Assembly: GCA_947507155.1 (NCBI GenBank)
Contig: CANNOC010000016.1
Location: 1-64,000 of the forward strand
Direction: 5' to 3'
From: an uncultured Collinsella sp.
Lineage (GTDB): Bacteria > Actinomycetota > Coriobacteriia > Coriobacteriales > Coriobacteriaceae
Length of the DNA: 64,000 nucleotides
The notes under the pieces are model-generated. The model was given only the letters and a program-made list of their open reading frames with translations. It was not told the DNA's origin and did no database searches. Below, piece by piece: positions 8,213 to 17,003 of this stretch. A program made the position numbers and the translations under genes. The stretch's first letter is position 1. Each line of letters begins with the position of its first letter.

Positions 8213-9496
8213 ATGGATAACCTTGCCAAACCCACAAACCGCGCGCTGTTTTTAGTTAGCGTTGCCGTGACCGGTGCGTTCGCAGGTGCCGCGGTCTGGC
8301 TGTTCTTTTTTGCGATGGAGCACGGTATCGACTATCTATGGACCGAGATTCCGCACGCGCTGGGCGTCGCTTCGCCCGAGCTTGCCAGCGGTCCGTTTGG
8401 CTTTCTGCCGTACCCGTTTTTTGTCTGCCTGCTGGGCGGCCTGTTAATCGGTCTGTACGAAAAGATGACGGGCACCAAGACCGATGACCTCAACCAGGTG
8501 ATGGCTAAGGTTAAGCAAGACGGGCGCTACCCGTACGACAACCTGGGCAAGCTTTCGCTCGCGGCATTGCTGCCGCTGCTGTTTGGCGGAAGCATTGGAC
8601 CGGAGGCCGGCCTGACCGGCGTTATCGCTGGTCTGTGCAGCTGGGTCGGCGACCGCATGCGTCGCTTTGGCGCCGAGTTTAGAGAGCTTACGTTGCTGGG
8701 CACCCAGGCTGCCCTGACGGCGCTCTTTACCGCGCCCGTCTTTGGCTTTGTGGCGCCGCTTGCCGGCAGCGCCGACGATGAGTCCGCGTCCGGCGAGATC
8801 ACCATCAAGCTGCCCAAGGCGCAAAAGACGGTGGTCTACGGCATTGCGATTGCCGGCGGTCTGGGCACCTACCTGCTGCTTGGCCAGCTTGTGGGCGGCG
8901 GCATGGGCATGCCCAGGTTCGAGTCCTCCCAGGTGGGCAACCTGGAGCTTACCTGGCTCATTCCGCTGGCGTTGGTCGGCACCGTATGCGGTTGGCTGTA
9001 CTTTGTCTCCGAGCATGCAAGCGAGGCACTGTCCCATGCAATAGGGGAGCGTCCTGTCGTCAAGGCCATGCTAGCCGGTCTGGCGCTCGCCATCTGTGGC
9101 ACGGTCCTGCCCTACACCATGTTTGCCGGCGAGACCCAGGCCGATGTGCTCATGGAAACCTATCTGACCATTTCCGCCGGTGTGCTTATCGCGACCGGTC
9201 TTGTTAAGGCCATGCTGACCCCCGCCCTCATCAACCTTGGTTGGCGCGGCGGCCACTTCTTCCCGGTTATCTTCTCGGGTGTGAGCCTGGGCTACGGCTT
9301 GGCCATTCTTACCGGTGCCGATCCGGTCTTTTGCGTCGCCGTCTGCACGGCATCGACGATGGGCGCCGTTATGCGTCAGCCGGTCATGGTCGTGGGCCTG
9401 CTGCTCATGTGCTTCCCGCTCAAAGGCATCGTCTGTATGATCATCGCCGCCGTTATCGCCGCCGGCATTCCGCTGCCCAAGCCGCTGCGCAAGTAG
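8213..9496 (+). CDS. ClC-family chloride channel / transporter
   Basis: A 427-residue polytopic membrane protein of the ClC family. FGGSIGPEAGLTGV matches the conserved GxxxGPE anion-path motif and retains the glutamate that gates ClC exchangers. The later TMGAVMRQPVM segment corresponds to the second conserved half. It may be a Cl-/H+ exchanger or a channel; the second proton glutamate cannot be placed by eye. GGGAGG lies just before the ATG, and a TACAAT box sits near 8168. A palindromic stretch with the GGGAC core follows the stop at about 9501-9532. Confidence 0.83.
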   Translation: MDNLAKPTNRALFLVSVAVTGAFAGAAVWLFFFAMEHGIDYLWTEIPHALGVASPELASGPFGFLPYPFFVCLLGGLLIGLYEKMTGTKTDDLNQVMAKVKQDGRYPYDNLGKLSLAALLPLLFGGSIGPEAGLTGVIAGLCSWVGDRMRRFGAEFRELTLLGTQAALTALFTAPVFGFVAPLAGSADDESASGEITIKLPKAQKTVVYGIAIAGGLGTYLLLGQLVGGGMGMPRFESSQVGNLELTWLIPLALVGTVCGWLYFVSEHASEALSHAIGERPVVKAMLAGLALAICGTVLPYTMFAGETQADVLMETYLTISAGVLIATGLVKAMLTPALINLGWRGGHFFPVIFSGVSLGYGLAILTGADPVFCVAVCTASTMGAVMRQPVMVVGLLLMCFPLKGIVCMIIAAVIAAGIPLPKPLRK

Positions 9497-9500
9497 CACG

Positions 9501-9532
9501 GTGGCACACGCCGGGGACATGCCGTTTGCCAC
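9501..9532. repeat. Weak GGGAC-core palindrome after the ClC gene
   Basis: GTGGCA (9501-9506) pairs with TGCCAC (9527-9532) around CCGGGGACATGCC. The position just after a stop codon and the GGGGAC core match the better palindromes elsewhere in the window, but the arms are short. Confidence 0.35.
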
Positions 9533-9586
9533 GGATTTGCGGGGAGGAGCGGCGATCGCGTTCTTCGTTGATCGAGACTCGCGTGG

Positions 9587-10285
9587 CTACAGGTCGCGTG
9601 CCCGATAGACCTTGGTGCTGACGGCGCAGCTGATTGCGCATAGCACGAGGGTCAGTACGGCAATTCCTGCGCACAAACAGCCCAGAACGGCAGGATCGGG
9701 ATTCGCTCCGGCAATCGACATGAGCCAGTTGCTGATGGGGTTGGAAGAGCTCAGCATTGCCATGGTACCGCAGCCCATCAGGGCAAACAGGCCGACGGAA
9801 AGGCGCAGCGCCTCCATGTGTCCAAATCGAAAGAACAGCGGCTGTGCCAAAAACACCATCATGAGGGAGATGAGCATCGATGCGGCGGAGGCTATTGTGA
9901 TCTCAAAGACGGTCTGTCCCGTCGAGGGAATGCCCGTGTGATCGAAGAACGGAAGGGCGATGATGTTCAAAAGCACGGCGGCGCATGCCATGACGGCCGA
10001 GAAAGCAATAATGCACAGGTAGCGTGCGCAGATGATGTCTTTGCGCGAGAACGGCAGCGTTGCCCGATAGCGCTCCCAGCCGTTTTGGTTATCGTAGCCA
10101 GCCAGTGAGTTCATGATTATGATGGGCGACATGGCGCTGACCGCGCAGGCGCCGGCGCTCATGCCGGAATCGCCGTCCGATGCGTTGGCAAGGGTTAGCA
10201 CGACGAAGATGAACAGGCCGACGCCCGCAATGCTCGGGATGAGCGTGCGAGCGATGGCGAGCTCGGACATAAAGGCGCGTTTCAT
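9587..10285 (-). CDS. ABC-2 type transporter permease
   Basis: A 232-residue protein with about six hydrophobic segments and the ABC-2 motif pattern seen in YtrC/BcrB-like permeases (SLAGYDNQNGWERYRATLPFS-type loop after the second helix region). Its start overlaps the stop of the ATPase gene by four bases (ATGA), so the two are translationally coupled. With the ATPase it should form an exporter, probably for a peptide or lipid-linked compound. The substrate is unknown. AAAGGGGC precedes the start. Confidence 0.78.
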   Translation of the reverse strand: MKRAFMSELAIARTLIPSIAGVGLFIFVVLTLANASDGDSGMSAGACAVSAMSPIIIMNSLAGYDNQNGWERYRATLPFSRKDIICARYLCIIAFSAVMACAAVLLNIIALPFFDHTGIPSTGQTVFEITIASAASMLISLMMVFLAQPLFFRFGHMEALRLSVGLFALMGCGTMAMLSSSNPISNWLMSIAGANPDPAVLGCLCAGIAVLTLVLCAISCAVSTKVYRARDL

Positions 10286-11163
10286 TTCGAAGCCCCTTTC
10301 AGCGTGAGGCGAAGATAGTCGTCAATGGTTGCCCGATCGCAGGGAATCTCGGGAAAGGCCTCGAGCGTTTCGCGACGGTTGGGCACGAGCACGTCCACGC
10401 TATAGGCGTGGTGGGCGGCACGGGCGCCTTCGACGCAAGCCATAAGCTCGACGGCCTGCGCTTGGGTGCAGTGGGCGATGCCGGCTCGGTCGGTAATGTC
10501 CTCGCGCGGCAGGTCAAACACAATCGAGCCGTTATCGATGCAGATGACGCGGTCGGCGGCGCGATCGAGGTCGGACGTAATGTGGCTCGAGAGCAGCACG
10601 CTGTGCTGACCGTCGGCGACAAAAGCAAGCAGCTCATCGAGCAATTCCTCGCGCGCCATGGGATCGAGGCCCGCGGTGGCTTCGTCCAAAAGGAGTAGCT
10701 TGGCATTATAGCTGAGTGCACAGGCAAGCTGCAGTTTCATGCCCATGCCGCGGGAGAGGTCCTTGACCTTTGTCTTGGGATCGAGGCCAAATCGGTCGAT
10801 GAATCCGGCGAACGTTTTGCGGTCCCACGTGGGGTACGCCGGGCCTACGAGTGCCTCGATCTGGCCCACCTTGAGCGTTGAAGGGAAGGGGCATGTGTCC
10901 AGGACGAGACCGACGCGGGAGCGCAGGCAGCGCTGCGTCTCATCGGGCGCGTCGGCGCCACAGCGCTGCCCAAACAGGCGCACCTCGCCGGCATCGAGCT
11001 TGATAAGCCCGAGCGCGGCGCGAATGGTCGTTGTCTTGCCGGCACCGTTAGCGCCCACAAAGCCAACAATCTGGCCGGGCTCCACGGCGAACGTGACATC
11101 ACGCAGCGAAAAACGGTCGCTCACGCGGCGTGAGACGCCTTTGAGTTCTAACAAGTTTTGCAT
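10282..11163 (-). CDS. ABC transporter ATP-binding protein
   Basis: A 293-residue single nucleotide-binding domain. Walker A is GANGAGKTTT, the signature appears as LSRGMGMKLQLACAL, Walker B is LLLLDEATAGLD, and the switch histidine sits in LLSSHITSDLDR. The C-terminal region after about residue 215 is typical of BcrA/YtrB-like exporter ATPases. The gene lies between a GntR regulator 23 bases upstream and its own permease. This is the standard layout for regulator-controlled cell-envelope-stress or antibiotic exporters. Confidence 0.9.
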   Translation of the reverse strand: MQNLLELKGVSRRVSDRFSLRDVTFAVEPGQIVGFVGANGAGKTTTIRAALGLIKLDAGEVRLFGQRCGADAPDETQRCLRSRVGLVLDTCPFPSTLKVGQIEALVGPAYPTWDRKTFAGFIDRFGLDPKTKVKDLSRGMGMKLQLACALSYNAKLLLLDEATAGLDPMAREELLDELLAFVADGQHSVLLSSHITSDLDRAADRVICIDNGSIVFDLPREDITDRAGIAHCTQAQAVELMACVEGARAAHHAYSVDVLVPNRRETLEAFPEIPCDRATIDDYLRLTLKGASK

Positions 11164-11186
11164 GGTATAGCCTTTCTTGCAGATGG

Positions 11187-11567
11187 CTACTGCATGGTTT
11201 CGGGGGCTACCAGGTCGAGCATCTCGTGCAGTTTGTCGCGCGTGACGCCCAGGGCTTCGGCTTGTTCTGCCGCCTGCGTAAGCAGCTCTTCGATATGGCA
11301 GAGCTGGTTTTCACGCAAGAGTTCTTGGTTGCCGTCGGCAACAAAGCAGCCCTTGCCCTGCACGGTACAGATAAACCCGAGCTGCTCCAGATCGGCGTAG
11401 GCGCGCTTGGTGGTGATGACGCTCACGCCCAGGTCGCTCGCGAGTGCGCGGATGCTGGGGAGTTTGGCTCCCGCGGCGAGCGTGCCCGAAAGGATTTGAG
11501 CTTTGACCTGCGAGGATATCTGCTCGTAGATGGGCTTGTCGCTCGAATTGGATAGGATAATGTCCAC
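11187..11567 (-). CDS. GntR-family regulator, YtrA type
   Basis: A 126-residue protein with an N-terminal winged helix (PIYEQISSQVKAQILSGTL, then LGVSVITTKRAYADLEQLGF) and only a short C-terminal dimerisation tail, which is the YtrA subfamily. These repress their own ABC transporter operon and respond to cell-wall-active antibiotics in known cases. Translation starts at a GTG with AAGGAG just upstream. The inverted repeat at 11595-11628 lies upstream of the start and is the natural operator candidate. Confidence 0.87.
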   Translation of the reverse strand: MDIILSNSSDKPIYEQISSQVKAQILSGTLAAGAKLPSIRALASDLGVSVITTKRAYADLEQLGFICTVQGKGCFVADGNQELLRENQLCHIEELLTQAAEQAEALGVTRDKLHEMLDLVAPETMQ

Positions 11568-11594
11568 AGCGGCTCCTTAGCTGTTGGGCTACAC

Positions 11595-11628
11595 GTGTAT
11601 ATAACCGGTAAGCACAGTATATATACAC
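11595..11628. promoter_or_regulatory. Candidate GntR operator
   Basis: GTGTATATA (11595-11603) and its complement TATATACAC (11620-11628) form a 9-bp inverted repeat with a 16-base gap. GTATATATAC at 11617-11626 is itself a perfect palindrome. It lies 28-61 bases upstream of the GntR start. Autoregulation is inferred from position. Confidence 0.5.
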
Positions 11629-11693
11629 TATGCACAGTTATGCAAGAGGCAAATGTGGAATAGCCCGCCGGCGCTGCGCTTGCTCCGAAACAA

Positions 11694-11908
11694 TCTCAAT
11701 CTGTAACACCTGGGTCCGTTTTGGGTCGCCTGCTGTTACAGATCGAGATGTTATTTGCTCGCCTGCCTATTTGTCTCAATCTGTAACAGTAAGAGTCGAT
11801 TTGCGCGACCAGATGTTACAGATTGAGATTGTGCCGGCGGGCCTGTCCGTTTGTCTCAATCTGTAACAGGTGGAGGCTCGAAACCCGTCTTACCGTTACA
11901 GATTGAGA
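11694..11908. repeat. Array of six alternating 15-bp repeats with exact 40-bp period
   Basis: TCTCAATCTGTAACA occurs at 11694, 11774 and 11854. Its reverse complement occurs at 11734, 11814 and 11894, with single mismatches in the copies at 11734 and 11894. Every repeat is 15 bp and every spacer exactly 25 bp, so any neighbouring pair can form a hairpin. The five spacers differ, though the second and fourth resemble each other. The array fills most of the 486-base gap between the divergent GntR and prfC genes. No cas-like gene is present in the window. Function is unknown; an operator array or a repetitive palindromic element are the main options. Confidence 0.9.
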
Positions 11909-12053
11909 CAATCTGCCGTAGAACGCCGCCGGCAACCATCTGCCTAGACCTCAACTGATGAATTTGTCCTGATAGGCGCCCAAGAGCGAGATTTCGCGGC
12001 TACAATAGTGCGGTTACAACGACGTAATGCACTCAATGCAAGAAAGGATCCGC

Positions 12054-13667
12054 ATGGCAAGCCTGTCGGATGAAATCTCGTCGCGCCGCACATTCGCGAT
12101 CATCAGCCACCCGGATGCCGGTAAGACCACGCTTACCGAGAAGCTGCTGCTCTATACCGGCAGCATTCAGACCGCCGGCTCGGTCAAGGGCAAGAGCTCG
12201 GCCAAGCATGCCGTCTCGGACTGGATGGACATCGAGAAGGAGCGCGGTATTTCCGTTACCTCCTCGGTCCTGCAGTTCACCTATAACGGCGCCTGCGTCA
12301 ACATCCTCGATACCCCCGGCCACCAGGACTTCTCGGAGGATACCTACCGTACGCTTATGGCCGCCGACGCCGCGGTCATGGTCATCGACGGCGCCAAGGG
12401 CGTCGAGGCCCAGACCAAAAAGCTCTTTAAGGTCTGTACGCTGCGCCATATTCCCATCTTCACCTTTGTGAACAAGCTCGACCACGAGGCTCGCGATCCG
12501 TTTGAGCTCATGGAAGAGATCGAGAATGTCCTGGGCATCAATACGTATCCCATGAACTGGCCGATCGGCAGCGGTCGCAACTTCCGTGGCGTGTTCGATC
12601 GTCAAACTCGTCGCGTCATTGCCTTTGAGGGCGACGGCCACGCCAACGCCACCAAGAAAGTCGCCGAGGTCGAGGCCGAGCTGGGCGATCCTTCCATGGA
12701 CGAGCTCATCGGCGAGGAGAACCATAAGAACCTGATGGACGACATCGAGCTGCTCGATGGTGCCGGCGACGAGCTCGATTTGGATGCCGTGGCCTGCGGC
12801 AAGCTGAGCCCGGCGTTCTTTGGCTCGGCGCTTACCAACTTTGGCGTGGAGCCCTTCCTCAAGGAGTTCCTGCGTCTGGCCCCGACGCCGCGCGCCTATA
12901 CCGATACGCTCACCAGCGAGCCAGTCGATCCCTGCCGCGACGACTTTAGCGGCTTTGTGTTTAAGATCCAGGCCAACATGGACAAGAACCACCGCGACCG
13001 CATCGCCTTTGTGCGCATTTGCTCGGGCAAGTTCGAGCGCGGCATGGACGCCTTCCACGTGCAGGGCAACCGCAAGCTCAAGCTTGCCACGGGCACGTCG
13101 ATGATGGCCGATGACCGCGCCATCGTGGACGAGGCGTATGCGGGCGATATCGTGGGCCTGTTCGATCCGGGTATCTTTAGCATCGGCGACACCGTGTGCT
13201 CCGGCAAGCGCCACGTGCAGTATCCGCAGATCCCGACGTTTGCCCCCGAGATGTTCGCTCGCATTACGCAGGTCGACACGCTCAAGCGCAAGCAGTTCGT
13301 CAAGGGCATGGAGGAGCTTGCCCAGGAGGGCGCCATCCAGATCTTCCGCGAGCTGGGTGCCGGCATGGAGAGCGTCATCGTGGGCGTGGTCGGCGTGCTG
13401 CAGTTTGAGGTGCTCGAGCGCCGTCTCAAGGCCGAGTACCGTGTTGAGGTTCGTCGCCAGCCGCTGCCCTATACGGACATCCGCTGGATCCAGAACGACC
13501 CCGATACCATCGATATCCCGGGCCTTTCGCTCACGCGCGACACCCTGCGCGTCGAGGATATGCGCGGCGGCAAGCTGCTGCTGTTCACGAGCCCGTGGAA
13601 CGTGGACTGGGCAACCGACCACAACCCCGACCTTATCCTGTCGGAGTTTGGCAACGTAGCCTTTTAA
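12054..13667 (+). CDS. prfC: Peptide chain release factor 3
   Basis: A 537-residue translational GTPase that recycles RF1/RF2 after termination. G1 is HPDAGKTT, switch I contains KERGISVTSS, G3 is DTPGHQDF and G4 is NKLD. The domains after the G domain match RF3 (EPFLKEFLRLAPTPR, then LQFEVLERRLKAEY). RF3 is distinguished from EF-G by this length and by the lack of EF-G domains IV and V. The start at 12054 has AGAAAGGATCC upstream; an in-frame ATG at 12027 has none. TACAAT at 12001-12006 is a plausible -10. A hairpin terminator follows. Confidence 0.95.
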   Translation: MASLSDEISSRRTFAIISHPDAGKTTLTEKLLLYTGSIQTAGSVKGKSSAKHAVSDWMDIEKERGISVTSSVLQFTYNGACVNILDTPGHQDFSEDTYRTLMAADAAVMVIDGAKGVEAQTKKLFKVCTLRHIPIFTFVNKLDHEARDPFELMEEIENVLGINTYPMNWPIGSGRNFRGVFDRQTRRVIAFEGDGHANATKKVAEVEAELGDPSMDELIGEENHKNLMDDIELLDGAGDELDLDAVACGKLSPAFFGSALTNFGVEPFLKEFLRLAPTPRAYTDTLTSEPVDPCRDDFSGFVFKIQANMDKNHRDRIAFVRICSGKFERGMDAFHVQGNRKLKLATGTSMMADDRAIVDEAYAGDIVGLFDPGIFSIGDTVCSGKRHVQYPQIPTFAPEMFARITQVDTLKRKQFVKGMEELAQEGAIQIFRELGAGMESVIVGVVGVLQFEVLERRLKAEYRVEVRRQPLPYTDIRWIQNDPDTIDIPGLSLTRDTLRVEDMRGGKLLLFTSPWNVDWATDHNPDLILSEFGNVAF

Positions 13668-13672
13668 CGCAT

Positions 13673-13708
13673 CGGCGCGGTGGCCCTGCGGGGCTGCCGC
13701 GCCGTTTG
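13673..13708 (+). terminator. Terminator after prfC
   Basis: CGGCGCGG (13673-13680) pairs with CCGCGCCG (13697-13704), with additional internal G-C pairing. It is followed by the short T-rich tail TTTGCTTG. It lies just after the prfC stop. Confidence 0.6.
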
Positions 13709-13732
13709 CTTGCCTTATGCCGTGTGAGCGGC

Positions 13733-13823
13733 TATTATACCCACCGTCGTCTCAAGACCGGGGCGTCCGAGCAGTTCGGGTCCGATATCCTGCTCGTTAA
13801 ACCTAAAACCAAAGGAGTACATA
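13733..13823 (+). promoter_or_regulatory. Promoter and leader of the VUT transporter gene
   Basis: A TATTAT box at 13733-13738 precedes an untranslated leader of roughly 80 bases with a hairpin GAGCAG/CTGCTC at about 13770-13797. Queuosine transporter genes often carry preQ1 riboswitches, so I looked for one, but no known preQ1 class matches by eye. AAAGGAG is the ribosome binding site. Confidence 0.4.
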
Positions 13824-14546
13824 ATGATCAAGAAGGTCATGGAGGACTACAAGGTCCTGTTGCGGAGCATTCCCGCGGCAACGGTTTCGCTGTTTTTCGT
13901 GAGCGTCATCATGATGAACCTGCTGGCCAACAAAGAGCTTATCAGCCTGCCGTATCTGGCACTCGATTGCGGCTTTGTGGTGAGCTGGGTCTCGTTTTTG
14001 TGCCAGGACATGATCTGCAAGCGCTTTGGCGCCAAGGCATCCATCAAAATCTCTATCCTCGCGCTGCTGGTCAACCTGGCCGTGAGCCTGTGCTTTTGGG
14101 CATGCTCGCTCACGCCCGGTATGTGGGGCGCCTACTACGACACCGGCATGATCGAGGTCAACACTGCCCTTAACGCTACCATCGGTGGCACCTGGTACGT
14201 GGTGCTGGGCTCTTCGCTGGCAATGCTCGTCTCTGCCGTGGTTAACTCCACGCTCAACCAGTCGCTCGGCCGCATGCTCAAAAAGAATAATTTTGCGAGC
14301 TTCGCCTTCCGCTCCTATGTGTCCACGGGTGTTGGCCAGTTTATCGACAACCTGGTCTTTGCCATTGTGGTGAGCCACACGTTCTTTGGTTGGACCTGGG
14401 TGCAGGTCCTTATGTGCTCGCTGACCGGCGCTGTCGCCGAGCTGCTGTGCGAGGTCTTCCTGAGCCCCGTGGGCTACAAGGTCGTGCGCGGCTGGGAGCG
14501 CGAGAATGTGGGTTCCGAGTACCTCGAGCGCCACGCAACCGCCTAA
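13824..14546 (+). CDS. VUT-family (YhhQ-like) queuosine precursor transporter
   Basis: A 240-residue membrane protein with six predicted helices. It shows the VUT/YhhQ pattern: an early NLLANKELISLP segment, the cytoplasmic motif DMICKRFGAKAS, and a late RSYVSTGVGQFIDNLVF. Family members import preQ0/preQ1 or queuine for tRNA modification. No queuosine biosynthesis gene is in the window, which fits a salvage role. AAAGGAG lies at the right distance. The SDR gene follows after nine bases and is probably co-transcribed. Confidence 0.85.
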   Translation: MIKKVMEDYKVLLRSIPAATVSLFFVSVIMMNLLANKELISLPYLALDCGFVVSWVSFLCQDMICKRFGAKASIKISILALLVNLAVSLCFWACSLTPGMWGAYYDTGMIEVNTALNATIGGTWYVVLGSSLAMLVSAVVNSTLNQSLGRMLKKNNFASFAFRSYVSTGVGQFIDNLVFAIVVSHTFFGWTWVQVLMCSLTGAVAELLCEVFLSPVGYKVVRGWERENVGSEYLERHATA

Positions 14547-14555
14547 AGAGCAAGT

Positions 14556-15236
14556 ATGCGGGTTTTGATCACAGGCGCTTCGGGCGGTATCGGAGCCGCG
14601 TGCGTGCAGCGCTTTTTGGACGAGGGCCACGAGGTTGTGGGCTTTGATCTGCTGCCGGCGGCGATCGAACACGAGCGCTACCGCCATCTGATCGTTGATG
14701 TACGCGAGCCGGACTCGTTTCCAGGCGATCTTGAACCCCAGGTAATCGTGAACGTTGCCGGTACGCAGGATTCGGCCGACGATATTGCTGCCAACCTGCG
14801 TGGCACCATCAACGTGACCGAGCACTACGCCTTTGTGGGGGAGGGGCTTGCCGCCAAGCCGACACTGGCTATCAAATCCGTGGTCAATGTGGGGTCGGCG
14901 AGCGGACATACGGGATCGGAGTTTCCCGCCTATGCTGCCAGCAAGGGCGGCGTTATCGCCTACACCAAGAACCTTGCAAACCGCCTGGCACCGCAGGCCA
15001 TCGCCAACAGTGTGGACCCGGGCGGCGTTATCACGCCGCTCAACCGTTGCGTGATGGAAGACGAACACCTGTGGAACCAGATTATGGAGCTCACGCCGCT
15101 TAAACGCTGGGCCACCGCCCAAGAGATCGCCGAGTGGATCTACTTTGTGGGCGTGACCAACCGGTTTATGACCGGGCAGAGCCTGCTGATCGATGGCGGC
15201 GAGGCCGGCCGCACACAATTTATTTGGCCCGAATAG
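14556..15236 (+). CDS. Short-chain dehydrogenase/reductase
   Basis: A 226-residue SDR enzyme. The nucleotide-binding glycine motif is TGASGGIG at residues 6-13, and the catalytic pair is YAASK, with a serine upstream in VGSASGHTG. GQSLLIDGG near the C-terminus is the usual SDR ending. After the first beta strand, an acidic residue (VGFDLL) suggests NAD(H) preference. The substrate is unknown. It follows the VUT transporter with a nine-base gap and ends at a clear terminator. Confidence 0.85.
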   Translation: MRVLITGASGGIGAACVQRFLDEGHEVVGFDLLPAAIEHERYRHLIVDVREPDSFPGDLEPQVIVNVAGTQDSADDIAANLRGTINVTEHYAFVGEGLAAKPTLAIKSVVNVGSASGHTGSEFPAYAASKGGVIAYTKNLANRLAPQAIANSVDPGGVITPLNRCVMEDEHLWNQIMELTPLKRWATAQEIAEWIYFVGVTNRFMTGQSLLIDGGEAGRTQFIWPE

Positions 15237-15238
15237 GA

Positions 15239-15273
15239 AACGCGCCCGATGGAAAGCCGTCGGGCGCGTTTTT
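15239..15273 (+). terminator. Intrinsic terminator after the SDR gene
   Basis: AACGCGCCCGA (15239-15249) pairs with TCGGGCGCGTT (15260-15270) and is followed by further T. A perfect 11-bp stem. Confidence 0.85.
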
Positions 15274-15286
15274 GATGTATCGATTT

Positions 15287-16012
15287 TTAGCTGAGGCAAG
15301 TCCAGTTGACGGGGGTCGAGCCGTGCTGTTCGAGTAGCCGATTGGCAGCGGAGAAGGGGCGCGACCCCATAAAAGCGGGGAGTTCTGCCGTGGCACGGTT
15401 GGCCGAAAGCGGCGAGGGGTGCGTAGAGGCCAGGCAGAACTTGCCGGTTGCCTTGCCCGCGCCGATTGCGGCGAGCTTGCCTTCGACCATCTGCTGGGCA
15501 AAGCGGCCCCATGCCAAAAAGACGACCGGCTGGGGCAGCTGGCAGCAGCGTTCGATAACGTAGTCGGTGAGCGTGCTCCAGCCCAGCTTGGCGTGCGAGT
15601 TCGCGGCATGCTCGCGCACGGTGAGCGTAGTGTTGAGGAGCAGGACGCCCTGTTGTGCCCATGGGGTTAGGTCTCCCGTGGCGGGAATGGGGCAGCCCAA
15701 ATCGGCTTTGAGCTCCTTATAGATGTTGCGCAGGCTCGGCGGCAACTTGGTTTGCGTCGCGGGGACCGAGAACGACAGCCCCATTGCCTGGTTGGGTCCG
15801 TGATAGGGGTCTTGACCCAAGATGACAACCTTGACCTGGTCGGCCGGCGTGTAGGCGAGGGCATTGAGGATGTCGTCTTGTGCCGGGTAGATGGTTTGCT
15901 CGGCACGCAAAAGGGCGATGCGCTCGAGCAGCTGGTTCGTAGTGTCATGTACCGGCTGCGGCGCATCGCCCAACCAAGTTGCTATGTTGCGGTCGCGGGT
16001 TGCGGTGTCCAT
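15287..16012 (-). CDS. ung: Uracil-DNA glycosylase, family 1
   Basis: A 241-residue Ung that removes uracil from DNA to start base excision repair. The water-activating motif GQDPYHGPNQAMGLSFSV and the leucine-loop motif HPSPLSANR are both intact. LNTTLTVREH and VFLAWGRFAQ are also family-typical. AAAGGAG precedes the start. It converges with the SDR gene and lies 88 bases downstream of an EamA transporter start region on the same strand. Confidence 0.95.
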   Translation of the reverse strand: MDTATRDRNIATWLGDAPQPVHDTTNQLLERIALLRAEQTIYPAQDDILNALAYTPADQVKVVILGQDPYHGPNQAMGLSFSVPATQTKLPPSLRNIYKELKADLGCPIPATGDLTPWAQQGVLLLNTTLTVREHAANSHAKLGWSTLTDYVIERCCQLPQPVVFLAWGRFAQQMVEGKLAAIGAGKATGKFCLASTHPSPLSANRATAELPAFMGSRPFSAANRLLEQHGSTPVNWTCLS

Positions 16013-16100
16013 GGGGCTCCTTTATGGCAGATGCTCTGTTGGCATCTATTGTAAAGGCGCACCGGTTGCCTTTATGCCGCGGCTGCATAAGGAGTGGGGA

Positions 16101-17003
16101 TTACGAGACGCGCTCGGGCGCTCCTGCCATACGAGCCTGTCCATGCGCGCGAAGGCGCGGAAGCTCGACGGTTGCCACCATGACGCCGGTGAGGATGAGG
16201 GCGGCGCCAAAGAAGGCGATGGGGCTCAGGACCTCGCCGACCAGGAAGAACGAGAAGACGGCAGAGCAGACCGGCTCGAGTGAGAAAGCGAAGCCGGTGG
16301 TCTCGGCGGGCACGTGGGGCTGCACGAGCGTCTGGGTGATAAAGCCATAGGCAGAGCAGATGAGTGCGAGTGCGACGACGACCGCGACCTCGCCCGGCGT
16401 GCCGGGAAGCGTGAAACCGCCAAAGGTGAATGCGGCGATGCCCGAGAATAAGCCGCCGAAGCCCAGCTGCCAAACGCCCAGGGCCAGCGGGTCGACATCT
16501 TCGACAAAGCGCTTCGCCACAATGATATGGCCGGCATAGATAAAGGCCGAGAGCAGCATGATGATCGCGCCGGGATTCAGGCTAGTAAAGTCGGCGCCCG
16601 AGAGCAGCAGCATGCCGCAGGTGACGATGGCGGTGCCGACGAGCACTTTGCGTTCGGGGGCGCGACGCAGCAGGGCGGCGTTGGCAAACGGCACGATCAC
16701 GACCGTCAGGCTCTGCAAAAAGCCGGCGGTGGAGGCAGAGGTGAGGCTGGAGCCCAGGCACATGCAGGTGAGCTCGGTTGCCATAATGGCGCCGATGATG
16801 GCGGCGCGGACCATAAGATCGCGGTTGATACGGAACGCGCGCCTGTGGAAGAGCAGTAGGCAGGCCGCAAAGGCGATGATGCAGCGCAGCGCAACGATGC
16901 TCGTGGCGTTCATGCTGTCCATGCCGATCTTCATGAGGGGATACGAAAAGCCCCATGCGACGGGAACGGAAAATGAGAGCGCAATTGCTTTTTTGCGATC
17001 CAT
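16101..17003 (-). CDS. EamA/DMT-family transporter
   Basis: A 300-residue inner-membrane protein with about ten hydrophobic helices in two EamA repeats. WGFSYPLMKIGMDSMNATSIVALRCIIAF opens the first, and GHIIVAKRFVEDVDPLALGVWQL opens the second. Family members export amino acids, nucleosides or other metabolites. The gene is divergent from a LysR regulator at 17162, which probably controls it. A second EamA/LysR pair of the same layout lies at 60331-62218. AAAAGGAG precedes the start. Confidence 0.85.
   Translation of the reverse strand: MDRKKAIALSFSVPVAWGFSYPLMKIGMDSMNATSIVALRCIIAFAACLLLFHRRAFRINRDLMVRAAIIGAIMATELTCMCLGSSLTSASTAGFLQSLTVVIVPFANAALLRRAPERKVLVGTAIVTCGMLLLSGADFTSLNPGAIIMLLSAFIYAGHIIVAKRFVEDVDPLALGVWQLGFGGLFSGIAAFTFGGFTLPGTPGEVAVVVALALICSAYGFITQTLVQPHVPAETTGFAFSLEPVCSAVFSFFLVGEVLSPIAFFGAALILTGVMVATVELPRLRAHGQARMAGAPERVS

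Noticed and set aside
11694-11908. CRISPR array
   Set aside because: Repeats alternate orientation and are only 15 bp, spacers are 25 bp, and no cas gene is in the window. True CRISPR repeats keep one orientation.
13733-13823. preQ1 riboswitch
   Set aside because: No match to the known preQ1-I, -II or -III cores by eye.
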